From NCBI RefSeq assembly GCF_000012325.1, contig NC_003910.7, forward strand, positions 3,906,001-3,970,000: a DNA stretch of 64,000 nucleotides, read 5' to 3'. Numbering within the stretch: the stretch's first letter is position 1; the number at the start of each line of letters is the position of its first letter. Origin of the DNA: Colwellia psychrerythraea 34H. Its GTDB lineage: Bacteria; Pseudomonadota; Gammaproteobacteria; Enterobacterales; Alteromonadaceae. Below the pieces are notes generated by a model. It did not search any database. It saw only the letters and a program-made list of their open reading frames with translations, and was not told the DNA's origin. Below, piece by piece: positions 15,786 to 25,126 of this stretch. Made by a program: the position numbers and the translations under genes.

Positions 15786-18689
15786 TTAGAAGTTAACAGT
15801 TACACCTGCATAGGCACGACGACCAACTAAATCATACAATGGATCATTCGTCCAGCCTTTCGGTAATTTATCAAAAATATTACGAAGACCAGCATTCACT
15901 TTAACATTTTCGCTAACAATGTAATTAAACGATAAATCATGGGTGGTAACTGAAGGAATATAACCTTGTTCTAAATCTTCAGGTGAACCGCCACCAGGTG
16001 ATACATCATAAGTTACAACACGATCAATATAACGTGATTGCCAAGTAACTGATAAATCATCTAAGTTATAAGTCGCTGAAAAACTTGCTTGTAATTCAGG
16101 GTCACCTGTTTCACCAACTTCAACATTGATTTCATCAGGACGATCTTGAAATTCAAATTGCTCTAATTCAAGCAGTTTATTTACGAATAATTTTAAATAT
16201 AACTCGCCTGGAACACCTAAACTATCAAGTGCAAAGTTATAACGCATTTCTACATCAATGCCTGAAGTATTATAAGCAGAAGCATTTAAGAAACCAGAAC
16301 GAACTAAGTCAATATCATATGTTGTTGCACTACGATCTACAGCACCACAATATACAGCATCAGGACCGCCAGTTGCATCCACACAGTTATCAGCAATATC
16401 TTGTGATTCTACTTCAATAATTGCATCTTTAATTTCAATATCGTAGAAATCTAATGTAATTGAGAAGTTTTCTAAATAACTAGGCGTCCATACTGTACCG
16501 ATGGTAAGTGAAGTTGACTCTTCTGGTGTTAACTCATCATTACCACCTGAGAAAGTATCGATACTTACATTATCATTTGCTTCGAATCCAACAGGAATAC
16601 CTAATGCAGCACAGTTACTTACACGATCTGGATCGTCAAGAATGTTATCAGCATCACACGGATCGCTTACACGTGCAAAACCTGGCGATAGTGGGCTAAA
16701 AGCTTCAGATATGTTTGGCGCACGTACCGCTGCACCGTAAGTACCACGGAAGCGTAAGTCTGCAATAGGCGCATACATCATACCTACTTTCCATGCATCA
16801 ACAGATCCTGCATGAGAATAATCAGAGTAACGGTATGCACCATCAAGTGTTAATTCTTCAGCTAAAAATTGTCCTGAAATAAGTGGTAAGCTAACTTCAA
16901 CGAACATTTCAGTTACGTCATACTCACCAAATTCATCGGGTGTTGCCGAGTTAGTAGTTGCACCACTTTTAGTTAACTCATCAGTAATCGTTGATGATGA
17001 TTCAGTACGATATTCAAAACCAGCGGCTATACCAACAGCACCACCAGGTAACTCGAAGAATGCACCTGTATCACCAGCTAAACTACCACCAATAACTTCT
17101 TGCTTAATAACATCTTTACGCGTTACATCGGCAGAAACCCAATCTAATGCTTCAGGAGAAGATTGCGCAAAACCAAATGGGTTATAAGCAACACAACTAC
17201 CAGCATCAACCGTAGCAGGATCACTGTAATCAGCATCTTGAGCACTTTCAAGTTGACTACGACAAACTGCTTGTCCTGTAGCTGGATCAATAACTGAATC
17301 AATGCCCGCAGCTAAATTACCTGGAATCAGGTCGTTTTCACTTACACGGTTGTTGCTTGTTTCACCATAAATGTAAAATAACTCATAATCTACATCAGTA
17401 TCTCCTAATGAGAAGAAACCATCCAAACCACCAACAAAACGGAACAATTCACGATTATGATTAGAAGAGCGATTACCAAGTTCACCAAAGAACTTAGCCA
17501 TAGAAGCAGTACCGGTTCCACCAAGTTCAGCTCTTGCTTCATCACTTAAGAAAGCGTTATCTGCAACATTGATATCAATACTACCGAATCGGAAGCTAGG
17601 TTGAAACTGCTGCTGTATATCAGCTCTGGTATATTTAAAGTCACCGAAGAAATTGATATTTTCAGTAATTTCATAATTTATAGTAGAACCAACTGTAGTA
17701 CGTTGCACGCCAGGAATATAGTTTTCATACTGCTCACCGAAGAAACCACGATCACCACAACTTGCTTCAAGTTCACCAAAAGCAAAACTATTATCTAAAC
17801 TACGTGAACAAGCATCTTGTCTATTGCCACTTTTATCAAAAGTAAAACGATCGCCGCTAAATGGATTCATGACACCGAAATCATTGATCATTTCAGAACC
17901 GACATTAGGTCGACGGAACTTATCAAAAACACCGTCTTCTTCGCCTTCATTATCAGGGTTAATTACAGATCCCCAGCTATCCCATTGACGAACAGCTGAA
18001 GACATCACTTCAGTGGTATCTTCAATACCAGCGAAGAAAGTAATATTACCTCTACCATCAGCTATATCGGTACCGCCTAACACACTGAAAGTATAGTTTT
18101 CATTGCCAACACTTTCAGTTGAATTACCACCGGTCAAATTAAACTCTAAACCGTCAAAGTCTTTTTTCAAGATAACGTTTACAACACCTGAAACAGCATC
18201 TGAACCATAGATAGCAGAAGCACCACCAGTAATGACTTCAACACGTTCAATTAGAGCTGCTGGGATTGTTGATAAATCAACCTGAGAAGAACCAGGAGAG
18301 CCGGCTACATGACGTTTACCATTAATTAAGACTAAAGTACGTTTAGTCCCTAAACGACGTAAATCAACAGAGCTAACACCAGCTTCAGCGCCATCATTAT
18401 TGTTACCAATAATAGTACTTGTTGCACCAAGTGCAGGCAATTCGGCTAACATACTACCAAGATCTGGGTTACCAAAGCGCACTAACTCTTGCGCATTAAT
18501 CGTGAGTGTCGGAGATGGTGTTGATAATTCAGCTCTTTTAATTCGAGAACCAGTAACGGAAATACGCTCTACTGATTCAAGTTCGTCAGCTTCAGCTGCA
18601 AAAACTGGCGCTGAAATTGTTGCTGCTGCACTTGCACTCACTATCATAGCTAGTCGTATTGCTTTAGCTACTTTACTATTGTTATACAT
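15786..18689 (-). CDS. TonB-dependent outer-membrane receptor 2
   Basis: A 967-aa receptor with signal peptide (LAMIVSASAAATISAPVFA), plug domain (VTGSRIKRAELSTPSP, then VDLRRLGTKRTLVLINGKR and ASAIYGSDAVSGVVNVILKK) and a beta barrel ending AYAGVTVNF with the C-terminal Phe typical of outer-membrane proteins. The ATG at 18689 has AGGGAG five bases upstream. The first 12 residues after this start match receptor 1 except at one site, but the mature parts differ considerably, so substrates may differ. The substrate is not evident. Confidence 0.93.
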   Translation of the reverse strand: MYNNSKVAKAIRLAMIVSASAAATISAPVFAAEADELESVERISVTGSRIKRAELSTPSPTLTINAQELVRFGNPDLGSMLAELPALGATSTIIGNNNDGAEAGVSSVDLRRLGTKRTLVLINGKRHVAGSPGSSQVDLSTIPAALIERVEVITGGASAIYGSDAVSGVVNVILKKDFDGLEFNLTGGNSTESVGNENYTFSVLGGTDIADGRGNITFFAGIEDTTEVMSSAVRQWDSWGSVINPDNEGEEDGVFDKFRRPNVGSEMINDFGVMNPFSGDRFTFDKSGNRQDACSRSLDNSFAFGELEASCGDRGFFGEQYENYIPGVQRTTVGSTINYEITENINFFGDFKYTRADIQQQFQPSFRFGSIDINVADNAFLSDEARAELGGTGTASMAKFFGELGNRSSNHNRELFRFVGGLDGFFSLGDTDVDYELFYIYGETSNNRVSENDLIPGNLAAGIDSVIDPATGQAVCRSQLESAQDADYSDPATVDAGSCVAYNPFGFAQSSPEALDWVSADVTRKDVIKQEVIGGSLAGDTGAFFELPGGAVGIAAGFEYRTESSSTITDELTKSGATTNSATPDEFGEYDVTEMFVEVSLPLISGQFLAEELTLDGAYRYSDYSHAGSVDAWKVGMMYAPIADLRFRGTYGAAVRAPNISEAFSPLSPGFARVSDPCDADNILDDPDRVSNCAALGIPVGFEANDNVSIDTFSGGNDELTPEESTSLTIGTVWTPSYLENFSITLDFYDIEIKDAIIEVESQDIADNCVDATGGPDAVYCGAVDRSATTYDIDLVRSGFLNASAYNTSGIDVEMRYNFALDSLGVPGELYLKLFVNKLLELEQFEFQDRPDEINVEVGETGDPELQASFSATYNLDDLSVTWQSRYIDRVVTYDVSPGGGSPEDLEQGYIPSVTTHDLSFNYIVSENVKVNAGLRNIFDKLPKGWTNDPLYDLVGRRAYAGVTVNF

Positions 18690-18847
18690 GTTTACTCCCT
18701 GGATCACATCGGTGATTGGTTGTTTATTTGTTTGTTTGTTTTTATTACGAAAAGACTCAAGGCTATACTGCCTCGTTTATCTCTTATCAAGTCGTAAGAC
18801 CTGACCAGTCAGTTAAGATAGTAAACGGGGATTAGCGGAATCGTCAA
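18690..18847 (-). promoter_or_regulatory. Promoter and conserved leader of receptor 2
   Basis: TTGACG (18847-18842) and TACTAT (18823-18818) are 18 bp apart on the minus strand. The leader contains the same hairpin and ribosome site as that of receptor 1. Confidence 0.7.
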
Positions 18848-19241
18848 CACTATTTGTAACAAAATAGTAATAACCTTAACATTTAGATACATTAATACTC
18901 ATATCAGAAACAATTAAACACAACAAACAAAAACAAAAAACTTAATTATTTACAATGAGTTAATTATAAAAAATCATTTTAAACGATATTAAAATTAATC
19001 ACCTGAAACAACTGTAAAAAAAATATTAATATAGTTACAATTAAGTAACAAATATCAATTTTAAAAATAATAAATAGTAAAAACATAAGCTTATGAATTA
19101 TAAAAGACATTAATTAGTGCTACAGCATTAATTAATGGGCAAACAAGAAGTTAAATATATATAACAAAAACAATAACTTAATATAAAAAAGCAATATTAC
19201 GTAAACTTTTAATTACAAATGTAACGTTTAAATGCAGTACA
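18848..19241. other. AT-rich gap without a recognisable gene
   Basis: It corresponds in position to the gap before priC in the other copy of the duplication. No open frame or structure stands out. Confidence 0.4.
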
Positions 19242-19310
19242 AAGTTTATTTACTACTGAAAATGATGGTGTTTTCTATATGTTGAAAAGGGTGCGGATTT
19301 AATAGATGGG
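19242..19310 (+). pseudogene. Relic of priC
   Basis: About 70 bp align with priC bases 14392-14460 (the shared stretch ttactactgaaa/tcactactgaaa is followed by further matches). Frame and most of the gene, roughly 500 bp, are lost. It lies between the receptor 2 leader and the comFB relic. Confidence 0.65.
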
Positions 19311-19399
19311 CTTTGAAAACGGAAAACGAGCTAAATAGTTTAGAAAAGCTATTATCTCGATTGGGCATTACTAGCTCAATGGTTTTTTAAAGAAGTTTT

Positions 19400-19652
19400 G
19401 TCTAATCTTCAGATGATATTTATAATCACTATGTAAAACAAATTAAACAAAATGATATCTTGGCCAATTTTGAACAAAACTACGATTTAATTTTATTGTT
19501 GATGTAACATCTGTGGTTTAACTCGATGCCAAAACGTCATATCTGACATTAAAGTCGACATAGAATTTTTCATCATACTCAGAATTTTTCTGATATGAAG
19601 AGTAAAATTATTACTGTATTTTTTGAATTTTTTTGATGTAAACAGAATAGAG
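19400..19652 (+). pseudogene. Relic of comFB
   Basis: The sequence aligns along its length with comFB at 15041-15310, including the segment before the start codon and shared blocks such as cagatgatatt, tgtggttta and aaagtcgacat. The ATG is gone (GTC) and frameshifts and stop codons break the frame. It directly precedes ffs. Confidence 0.8.
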
Positions 19653-19668
19653 GGATATATAGAAATTG

Positions 19669-19784
19669 GGTGGCAACCCAATCAGCCACACCTCGGCACA
19701 TGAGTCGTCTGCTGCGGTTGCTTCCTTCCGGACCTGGCCGAGTTCACAGAGTATCATTGCGAGGGGACCGAAAGGGTCACCATA
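19669..19784 (-). ncRNA. ffs: 4.5S (signal recognition particle) RNA
   Basis: The minus strand contains the highly conserved SRP motif GGTCCGGAAGGAAGCA (19735-19720) and, 3' of it, the partner strand GCAGACGA with GTGCCGAGGTGTGGCTG. These fold into the hairpin bound by Ffh. The 5' end (GGTGACCC) pairs with 3' GGGTTGCC to close the molecule, so ends near 19784 and 19669 are likely, accurate to a few bases. It targets membrane proteins for co-translational insertion. A truncated 3' fragment occurs at 15317-15357. Confidence 0.93.
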
Positions 19785-19904
19785 GAGGCTTTAAAAACAT
19801 CTTGTCCTTAAAGCGGCGCAAATTATCGCTAATCATTCGAACAGATGCAAGTAGAAGTTAGAAAAAAGCGACTACTTGATTGTTTTTCACTCTTATTATC
19901 GAAA

Positions 19905-20816
19905 TTAATCTTTCTTTTCTACTCGCTTAGCTAGTTTTTCATTAATTTCTAATAATACTGACTTAATAATCAATAGATTTTCTTTGCCAATACGCAACAG
20001 AAGTTTATCACTATCCTCTAATGCTTCTAATTGAGGATCCTTATATTTATACATTACACTGGTTCGAGTTACATCCATGGTTGATTTAGGCAAATCCATA
20101 TCAAGTACTCTGGTTATTGCATCTTGCAGTGTGTAGGTAAAATCTTCTTCATACCCCAATTCATTGTATGCCTCATCAATCAATGGCTTCATATCAATAT
20201 ACCAATTAACTAGCGTTGTGCTGTCCACAGAGCGGAGCAGATCAACGTATAGATCAAAACGCTTGCTTGTCTTACTATCCCATTGCCATACATTTTGTTC
20301 GCTATCAACATTGATTGATTGCTCATCAACAGAGAACTTCTCTTTAGGCTGAATAAAAAGGCTATGTTCATAGGCCAGCTGTCCTTGGGCAAAGTTATCA
20401 GTAAAAACGACAAAACGGCGAATAATATCTTCCGTAATCAGCAGTGGTAACAATTCATTTCGCCAAGTTAAATCAGGTAATTTCGTTTGCAACCAATCAT
20501 CACTTTCATCTAATTTTGGTAAAGTGATAGTCACTTCTTGTTCTATCGGCTCCACATCTTCGACAACGACTGTAACCGGTAACTCTATAAGCGCTTCATC
20601 ATCTTCCTGCTTTTGTGTTGACTGAGAAGCAGGTATCACTGGCTCTTGTTTTAATAATTCACTTGAATCTATAGGACGCTTTTCAATTTTTCCGCCTGAA
20701 AATTGCCATAAAGCGACAGCTACTAAGATTAAAGTAACAATAAAAATAATAAGTGGACCCGAGTTTCTCTCTCTCTTGCCCTGCTCTAGTTGTTGTGTAG
20801 GTTCTGAATTGTCCAT
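19905..20816 (-). CDS. DUF3014 domain-containing membrane-anchored protein
   Basis: A 303-aa protein with a short cytoplasmic N-terminus, one membrane helix (GPLIIFIVTLILVAVALWQF), an acidic linker, and a periplasmic domain with LPDLTWRNELLPLLITEDIIRR-type sequence (split here: LPDLTWRNELLPLL, then TEDIIRRFVVFTDN) typical of DUF3014. Function is unknown. The start was taken at the ATG at 20816 (MDNSEPTQQL); in-frame starts up to 25 codons upstream exist but add a non-conserved basic stretch. It stands alone between ffs and maiA. Confidence 0.8.
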   Translation of the reverse strand: MDNSEPTQQLEQGKRERNSGPLIIFIVTLILVAVALWQFSGGKIEKRPIDSSELLKQEPVIPASQSTQKQEDDEALIELPVTVVVEDVEPIEQEVTITLPKLDESDDWLQTKLPDLTWRNELLPLLITEDIIRRFVVFTDNFAQGQLAYEHSLFIQPKEKFSVDEQSINVDSEQNVWQWDSKTSKRFDLYVDLLRSVDSTTLVNWYIDMKPLIDEAYNELGYEEDFTYTLQDAITRVLDMDLPKSTMDVTRTSVMYKYKDPQLEALEDSDKLLLRIGKENLLIIKSVLLEINEKLAKRVEKKD

Positions 20817-21031
20817 TGCCATCCGAATTATTTTTGTTAATGCTGAGTAGGTATTATTGCAACGCTTTTTGTCTTGTGATGCAACCATCAAAACGTTTTT
20901 TTATTGTTTTTTATGTGGTTTTTTGTATTATTTATTATTTCAAAATATGTATTACTTAAAAATAGCCGACTTCTTTACGGAAGGCCATTTAATATCAATA
21001 TTTTTAAAGTATCGACGAGACTTGAGCCCTA

Positions 21032-21670
21032 TTACTTTGCGTCTGACTGGTTCTCTGGTAAAGCATTAATAAAAGCAGGCAATTCATTACAGTTTTTGAC
21101 TATTTTATTAATTATCGGGTAAGCGCTCATATCAACGTTAAATCGATGCGCATTATAAACTTGCGCCACTAAACAAATATCAGCAACACTCACGGTATTG
21201 GCAAAACAAAACTGCCCTGCACTGCTCGCTAATTGCTTTTCTATTGCGATAAAGCCAACATTCATCCAGTATTCAACCCATAACTGCTTCGCTTCTTCTG
21301 TTATATTTAATGAGTTAGTTAAATATTGCTGCACCCGTAAGTTATTGAGAGGGTGAATCTCGCAAGCTATATCTAACGCTAAAGCATGTACTTTCGCTCT
21401 ACTTTTTGCCTCTTTGGGATATAAATAGTTTTCGCTGTTGGTTTGATCTAAGTAATCAATAATAGCCAAAGATTGGTTTAATGAAAAATCACCATCAACT
21501 AAGGTTGGCACTAAGTGATTTGGGTTGAGCTCACTGTAGGTATTATGGTGCTGTTCTCCGCCATTTTTAACAAGATGTACTGAGATTGACTCAAAGGCAA
21601 TACCTTTCATGTGCAGTGCAATTCGGACACGATACGCTGCTGTTGAGCGCCAATAGCCATAAAGTTTCAT
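21032..21670 (-). CDS. maiA: Maleylacetoacetate isomerase
   Basis: A 212-aa zeta-class glutathione transferase that converts maleylacetoacetate to fumarylacetoacetate in tyrosine breakdown. The N-terminal thioredoxin-like domain has YGYWRSTAAYRVRIAL, close to the family motif with the glutathione-activating Ser, and the glutathione-site sequence NQSLAIIDYLD. The C-terminal helical domain follows. It is 160 bp downstream of the fumarylacetoacetase gene on the same strand, with a hairpin between them. Confidence 0.93.
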   Translation of the reverse strand: MKLYGYWRSTAAYRVRIALHMKGIAFESISVHLVKNGGEQHHNTYSELNPNHLVPTLVDGDFSLNQSLAIIDYLDQTNSENYLYPKEAKSRAKVHALALDIACEIHPLNNLRVQQYLTNSLNITEEAKQLWVEYWMNVGFIAIEKQLASSAGQFCFANTVSVADICLVAQVYNAHRFNVDMSAYPIINKIVKNCNELPAFINALPENQSDAK

Positions 21671-21706
21671 AGTGTTTCCTTCATATGATTATTATTCTTT
21701 ACAAAC

Positions 21707-21772
21707 AAAAATGCTAATTACCTGACCCAGTTAACTACTATAGTTAGCCCTGTGTTGATAATTAGCATTTTT
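21707..21772. terminator. Compound hairpin between fah and maiA
   Basis: An outer 14-bp stem AAAAATGCTAATTA / TAATTAGCATTTTT encloses a smaller hairpin TAACTA-CTA-TAGTTA. Both flanks have A/T runs. It could end fah transcripts, at least in part, or protect an RNA end. Confidence 0.6.
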
Positions 21773-21830
21773 TTATTATTTTTAAAAAGCTGACTTAAAG
21801 TCTATGTATAAGCTTACGGCAACTTAAAAA

Positions 21831-22820
21831 TTACTGCGCTTTATACTCAACCACTTTTTGATCAATTGAGCCAAAAATACTTGCGCCTTCATTATCAAAC
21901 ATTTCAATGCGAACAGTATCGCCAAAACTCATAAACGGGGTAGTTGGCTTACCATCCGCAATTATCTCTAACATACGTATTTCAGCTAAACAGCTTGAGC
22001 CTACTGAACGGTCATAGTTTGAAATCGTACCTGAGCCAATAACACAACCAGTTGAAAGTGGACGTGTTTTTGCAGCATGGGCAACAATCGTTGGAAAATC
22101 AAATGTCATGTCTACACCGCAATTCGGTTGGCCAAATAGCGTTTCATTTAGATGTGTAGTCAATGGTAGGTGTAATTTTTTGCCATCCCACGCATCGCCA
22201 AGTTCATCAGGCGTTACTGCTACTGGAGAAAAAGCACTTGAAGGTTTTGATGCGAAAAAGCCAAAACCTTTCGCTAATTCACCTGGAATAAGATTACGCA
22301 AAGAAACATCATTTACCAACATTAGTAACTTAATATGATTCGCTGCTTGCTCTACCGATATCCCCATAGGCACATCATCAGTGATCACAGCCACTTCAGA
22401 TTCAAAATCAATGCCATACTCTTCGCTAGCAATTGAGATATCATCACGTGGACCAATAAATGCGTCTGAGCCGCCCTGGTACATTAGAGGATCTGTCCAG
22501 AATGTTGCAGGCATTTCAGCATTTCTTGCTTTACGTACTAATTCAACATGGTTTACATAAGCACTACCATCAGCCCATTGATAAGCTCTAGGTAACGGTG
22601 ATTCACATGCTGCTTGTTCAAAAACTAAGGTATCAGTAATTTCATTATTATTTAGCGATTGATAAACTTCAGCCAATTTTGGTGAAATCTCACTCCAATT
22701 ATCAAGAGCAGCTTGTAATGTTGCAGCAATATGACTAACTACTACCGCTTTATCCAGAGCACGGTTAACAACTACCAGTTGACCGTCGCGTGTATTATTC
22801 TTAAGTGTTGCTAGTTTCAT
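21831..22820 (-). CDS. Fumarylacetoacetate hydrolase family protein (fumarylacetoacetase)
   Basis: A 329-aa enzyme of the FAH fold. Expected activity is hydrolysis of fumarylacetoacetate to fumarate and acetoacetate, the last step of tyrosine breakdown, because maiA lies just downstream and tyrR upstream. Family features include metal ligands in DFESEVAVITDD and a catalytic-site segment VIGSGTISNYDRS. The start MKLATLKNNTRDG is typical of this bacterial subfamily. A weak TyrR-box-like site lies about 105 bp upstream. Confidence 0.9.
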   Translation of the reverse strand: MKLATLKNNTRDGQLVVVNRALDKAVVVSHIAATLQAALDNWSEISPKLAEVYQSLNNNEITDTLVFEQAACESPLPRAYQWADGSAYVNHVELVRKARNAEMPATFWTDPLMYQGGSDAFIGPRDDISIASEEYGIDFESEVAVITDDVPMGISVEQAANHIKLLMLVNDVSLRNLIPGELAKGFGFFASKPSSAFSPVAVTPDELGDAWDGKKLHLPLTTHLNETLFGQPNCGVDMTFDFPTIVAHAAKTRPLSTGCVIGSGTISNYDRSVGSSCLAEIRMLEIIADGKPTTPFMSFGDTVRIEMFDNEGASIFGSIDQKVVEYKAQ

Positions 22821-22924
22821 TCTTAAACCTTTCTAATAGTTATCGATACATTTAAAGCATAAAAGTATGGTACGAATTTTTTCACTGACAACCAAGCAAT
22901 AGTGGCAGCTTAGTAAAAACAATA

Positions 22925-22942
22925 CGGAAAATTTTCTTTACG
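22925..22942. promoter_or_regulatory. Weak TyrR-box-like site before the fah gene
   Basis: CGGAAA-N6-TTTACG matches 9 of 12 bases of the TyrR consensus TGTAAA-N6-TTTACA. On its own this is weak; its place between tyrR and a tyrosine-breakdown gene raises the odds. Confidence 0.35.
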
Positions 22943-23015
22943 GCTTTTATTACACTAGCAAACTGCCGAAAACACACACATTTATGCCAAGTTATACCAA
23001 CTCAATTAATTAAAA

Positions 23016-24566
23016 TTAAATTTTCACAGTCTTTTTATTAATATCATATTCACGTAACTTGTTTGCAATTGCAGTATGACTAAGGCCAAGCTTTTTAGCG
23101 AGTTGTCTAGTACTTGGGTAAGCTGGATACAATTTACGCAATAAATCTGCTTCAAAGCTTTTAACTGCAGCATCTAGTGTTCCTTCGAACTCTTGTTCTA
23201 AATAACCGTGTTCACGGGTATAAGCTGGTAGCTGTAGATGTGTAGTTTCTATTTCATCCCCTTCCAGCAACGAAGCAGCACGTGTCAGTACATTTTCTAA
23301 CTGACGGATATTACCTGGCCATGGATAATGTTCAATAAAATCACGACAGTCATCGCTTACCTTCAGATGGGTACGGCCAATTTGCTGTGCGGCTTTGATA
23401 ATAAAAAACTCAGCAAGTGGTAAAATGTCGCTACGACGCTCTCTAAGAGCGGGTAATGTGAGGCCAAATACGTTTAATCTATAATAGAGATCTTCTCTAA
23501 AATCCCCTATTGAAACAAGATTAAGTAGATCTTTGTTGGTAGAGCTAATGATACGTACATTCACCGTAACTTCTTGCTCAGAATCCACACGTCTAAAACT
23601 GCCGTGTTGAATTACTCGCAATAATTTACTTTGTAATTTGGCTGACATTTCGCCAATTTCATCAAGGAATACAGTACCGCCATCGGCAAGTTCAAAGATT
23701 CCACGCTTACTTGACTCTTGCTCTTTTTCACCGACACCAAATAATTCAGACTCTGCAACATCATCAGGCAATGCGGCACAATTTAACGTCATAAAAGGAT
23801 TTTCTGCGCGTTCACTAGCACCATGACACGCTCTTGCTAATAACTCTTTACCGGTACCCGTTTCACCCATAATTAAAATTGAAGAGTCGAGTGACGACAT
23901 ACGTTTAGCTTCACGAATGACTTTTCGCATTGCGCTTGAACTTGCTTGAATACCTGAAAAAGTATTCTCATTAGGCTGTTTAAAAACATTCATTTGCTGG
24001 CCAAGTCGTGCTTCAGACTTTAAAATTAGCACAGCGCCAGCAAGTACTTGCTTGTGTTCTTCATCAGCAACGTGAATTGGCATAATATCAGCGACAAAGT
24101 CATCGCCTTGGAATTTCAACCGTCGAGTTTGAGCAAGTACATCATTGGCATCTAACCAACGATTAAAGTTGAAACCTTTCAACCACAAGCTAATGTGTTG
24201 ACCAACTAGAGACGTTTCGCTCTCACCAATAATACTCGAGGCGATGGTGTTAACAATTCGGATATTGCCCTTTCTGTCAATTGAGATAAAGGGGTCTGGA
24301 AAGGTTTTAATTAAGGTAGCAAGTTCATTTCTTTCACGCTCAGATGGCATGTAAGGGGCAGTTTTTACATCACCTACTCCTTCAAGCAAGCGTAATTGCG
24401 GCATAAATGTTTGCAAATCAGAGAAGTCTAAACTGGGAATATTAATAAAAATACGCCCAGGCTGCATTAACTCAATGCCACGTACATTAATGCCGTGTTC
24501 GACAAATATACCTAATACTTTTTGTCCCATGCCAACACGGTCATGACAAGTAATTTCCAAACGCAT
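23016..24566 (-). CDS. tyrR: Transcriptional regulator TyrR
   Basis: A 516-aa regulator of aromatic amino-acid genes. In order: N-terminal ACT domain (MRLEITCHDRVGMGQKVLGI), a PAS domain (about 80-190), an AAA+ domain with Walker A GETGTGKE and Walker B GGTVFLDEIGE, and a C-terminal helix-turn-helix (TRQLAKKLGLSHTAIANKLREY). The GAFTGA loop used by sigma54 activators is absent (ESELFGVGEKEQE), as in E. coli TyrR, so it should act on sigma70 promoters. It lies among phhA, phhB, fah and maiA. A TyrR-box-like site upstream suggests autoregulation. Confidence 0.95.
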   Translation of the reverse strand: MRLEITCHDRVGMGQKVLGIFVEHGINVRGIELMQPGRIFINIPSLDFSDLQTFMPQLRLLEGVGDVKTAPYMPSERERNELATLIKTFPDPFISIDRKGNIRIVNTIASSIIGESETSLVGQHISLWLKGFNFNRWLDANDVLAQTRRLKFQGDDFVADIMPIHVADEEHKQVLAGAVLILKSEARLGQQMNVFKQPNENTFSGIQASSSAMRKVIREAKRMSSLDSSILIMGETGTGKELLARACHGASERAENPFMTLNCAALPDDVAESELFGVGEKEQESSKRGIFELADGGTVFLDEIGEMSAKLQSKLLRVIQHGSFRRVDSEQEVTVNVRIISSTNKDLLNLVSIGDFREDLYYRLNVFGLTLPALRERRSDILPLAEFFIIKAAQQIGRTHLKVSDDCRDFIEHYPWPGNIRQLENVLTRAASLLEGDEIETTHLQLPAYTREHGYLEQEFEGTLDAAVKSFEADLLRKLYPAYPSTRQLAKKLGLSHTAIANKLREYDINKKTVKI

Positions 24567-24643
24567 TCAATAGCCCTTAATCAAGAATTTAACTCAAGAA
24601 TTCAACTCAAGAATTTAAATCTAGAGTTTAAAGAAAGGGCTAT

Positions 24644-24661
24644 TGTAAACTAATTTTTACG
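24644..24661. promoter_or_regulatory. TyrR box upstream of tyrR
   Basis: TGTAAA-N6-TTTACG matches 11 of 12 consensus positions (TGTAAA-N6-TTTACA). It is 78 bp before the tyrR start, where it could mediate autoregulation. Confidence 0.7.
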
Positions 24662-24743
24662 ATAATAAAGCACAACATTAACCAAGTTACATTTTGTATA
24701 ATATGTTGTGGCATTATTTGGCTAGTTATTCTACTGGAATGAT

Positions 24744-25097
24744 TTAATCACCCAACTGATCTGTTTTTGCTGCACAAATAAAATCATTCTTGTGCAAACC
24801 ACCAATTGAGTGTGTCCACCAAGTGACAGTAACTTTACCCCATTCAAGTAATATTGACGGATGATGAAATTCACTTTCTGCTAACTCAGAAACTTTATTA
24901 GCAAACGCCCATGCTAACTTATAATTTTTAAACTTGTATTCACGTTCAAGCATCATGACATTATCGCGCACTTGTGGCACCCAATCAGGAATTAATCCGA
25001 TAAGCTCTTTGAGTTCTTCGTCACTTACTTTTGGCGCATCAACATGACAAGCTTCACAAACTTGGCTCGCTAATTTATTGTTTGATTGTACAGTCAT
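24744..25097 (-). CDS. phhB: Pterin-4a-carbinolamine dehydratase
   Basis: A 117-aa enzyme that dehydrates the 4a-hydroxy-pterin made by phenylalanine hydroxylase, so that the cofactor can be recycled. The active-site His pair and Pro are in SEFHHPSI and the third His in [10 protein letters not shown]. It has a slightly long N-terminus with two Cys (CEACH). It lies downstream of phhA on the same strand, but a 268-bp structured repeat separates them. Confidence 0.95.
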   Translation of the reverse strand: MTVQSNNKLASQVCEACHVDAPKVSDEELKELIGLIPDWVPQVRDNVMMLEREYKFKNYKLAWAFANKVSELAESEFHHPSILLEWGKVTVTWWTHSIGGLHKNDFICAAKTDQLGD

Positions 25098-25126
25098 TAT
25101 TTATCCTTAATAAATTCTTTAGGTTA

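Noticed and set aside
19493..19861. Short frames over ffs and the comFB relic
   Set aside because: The region is explained by the 4.5S RNA gene and a broken comFB copy.
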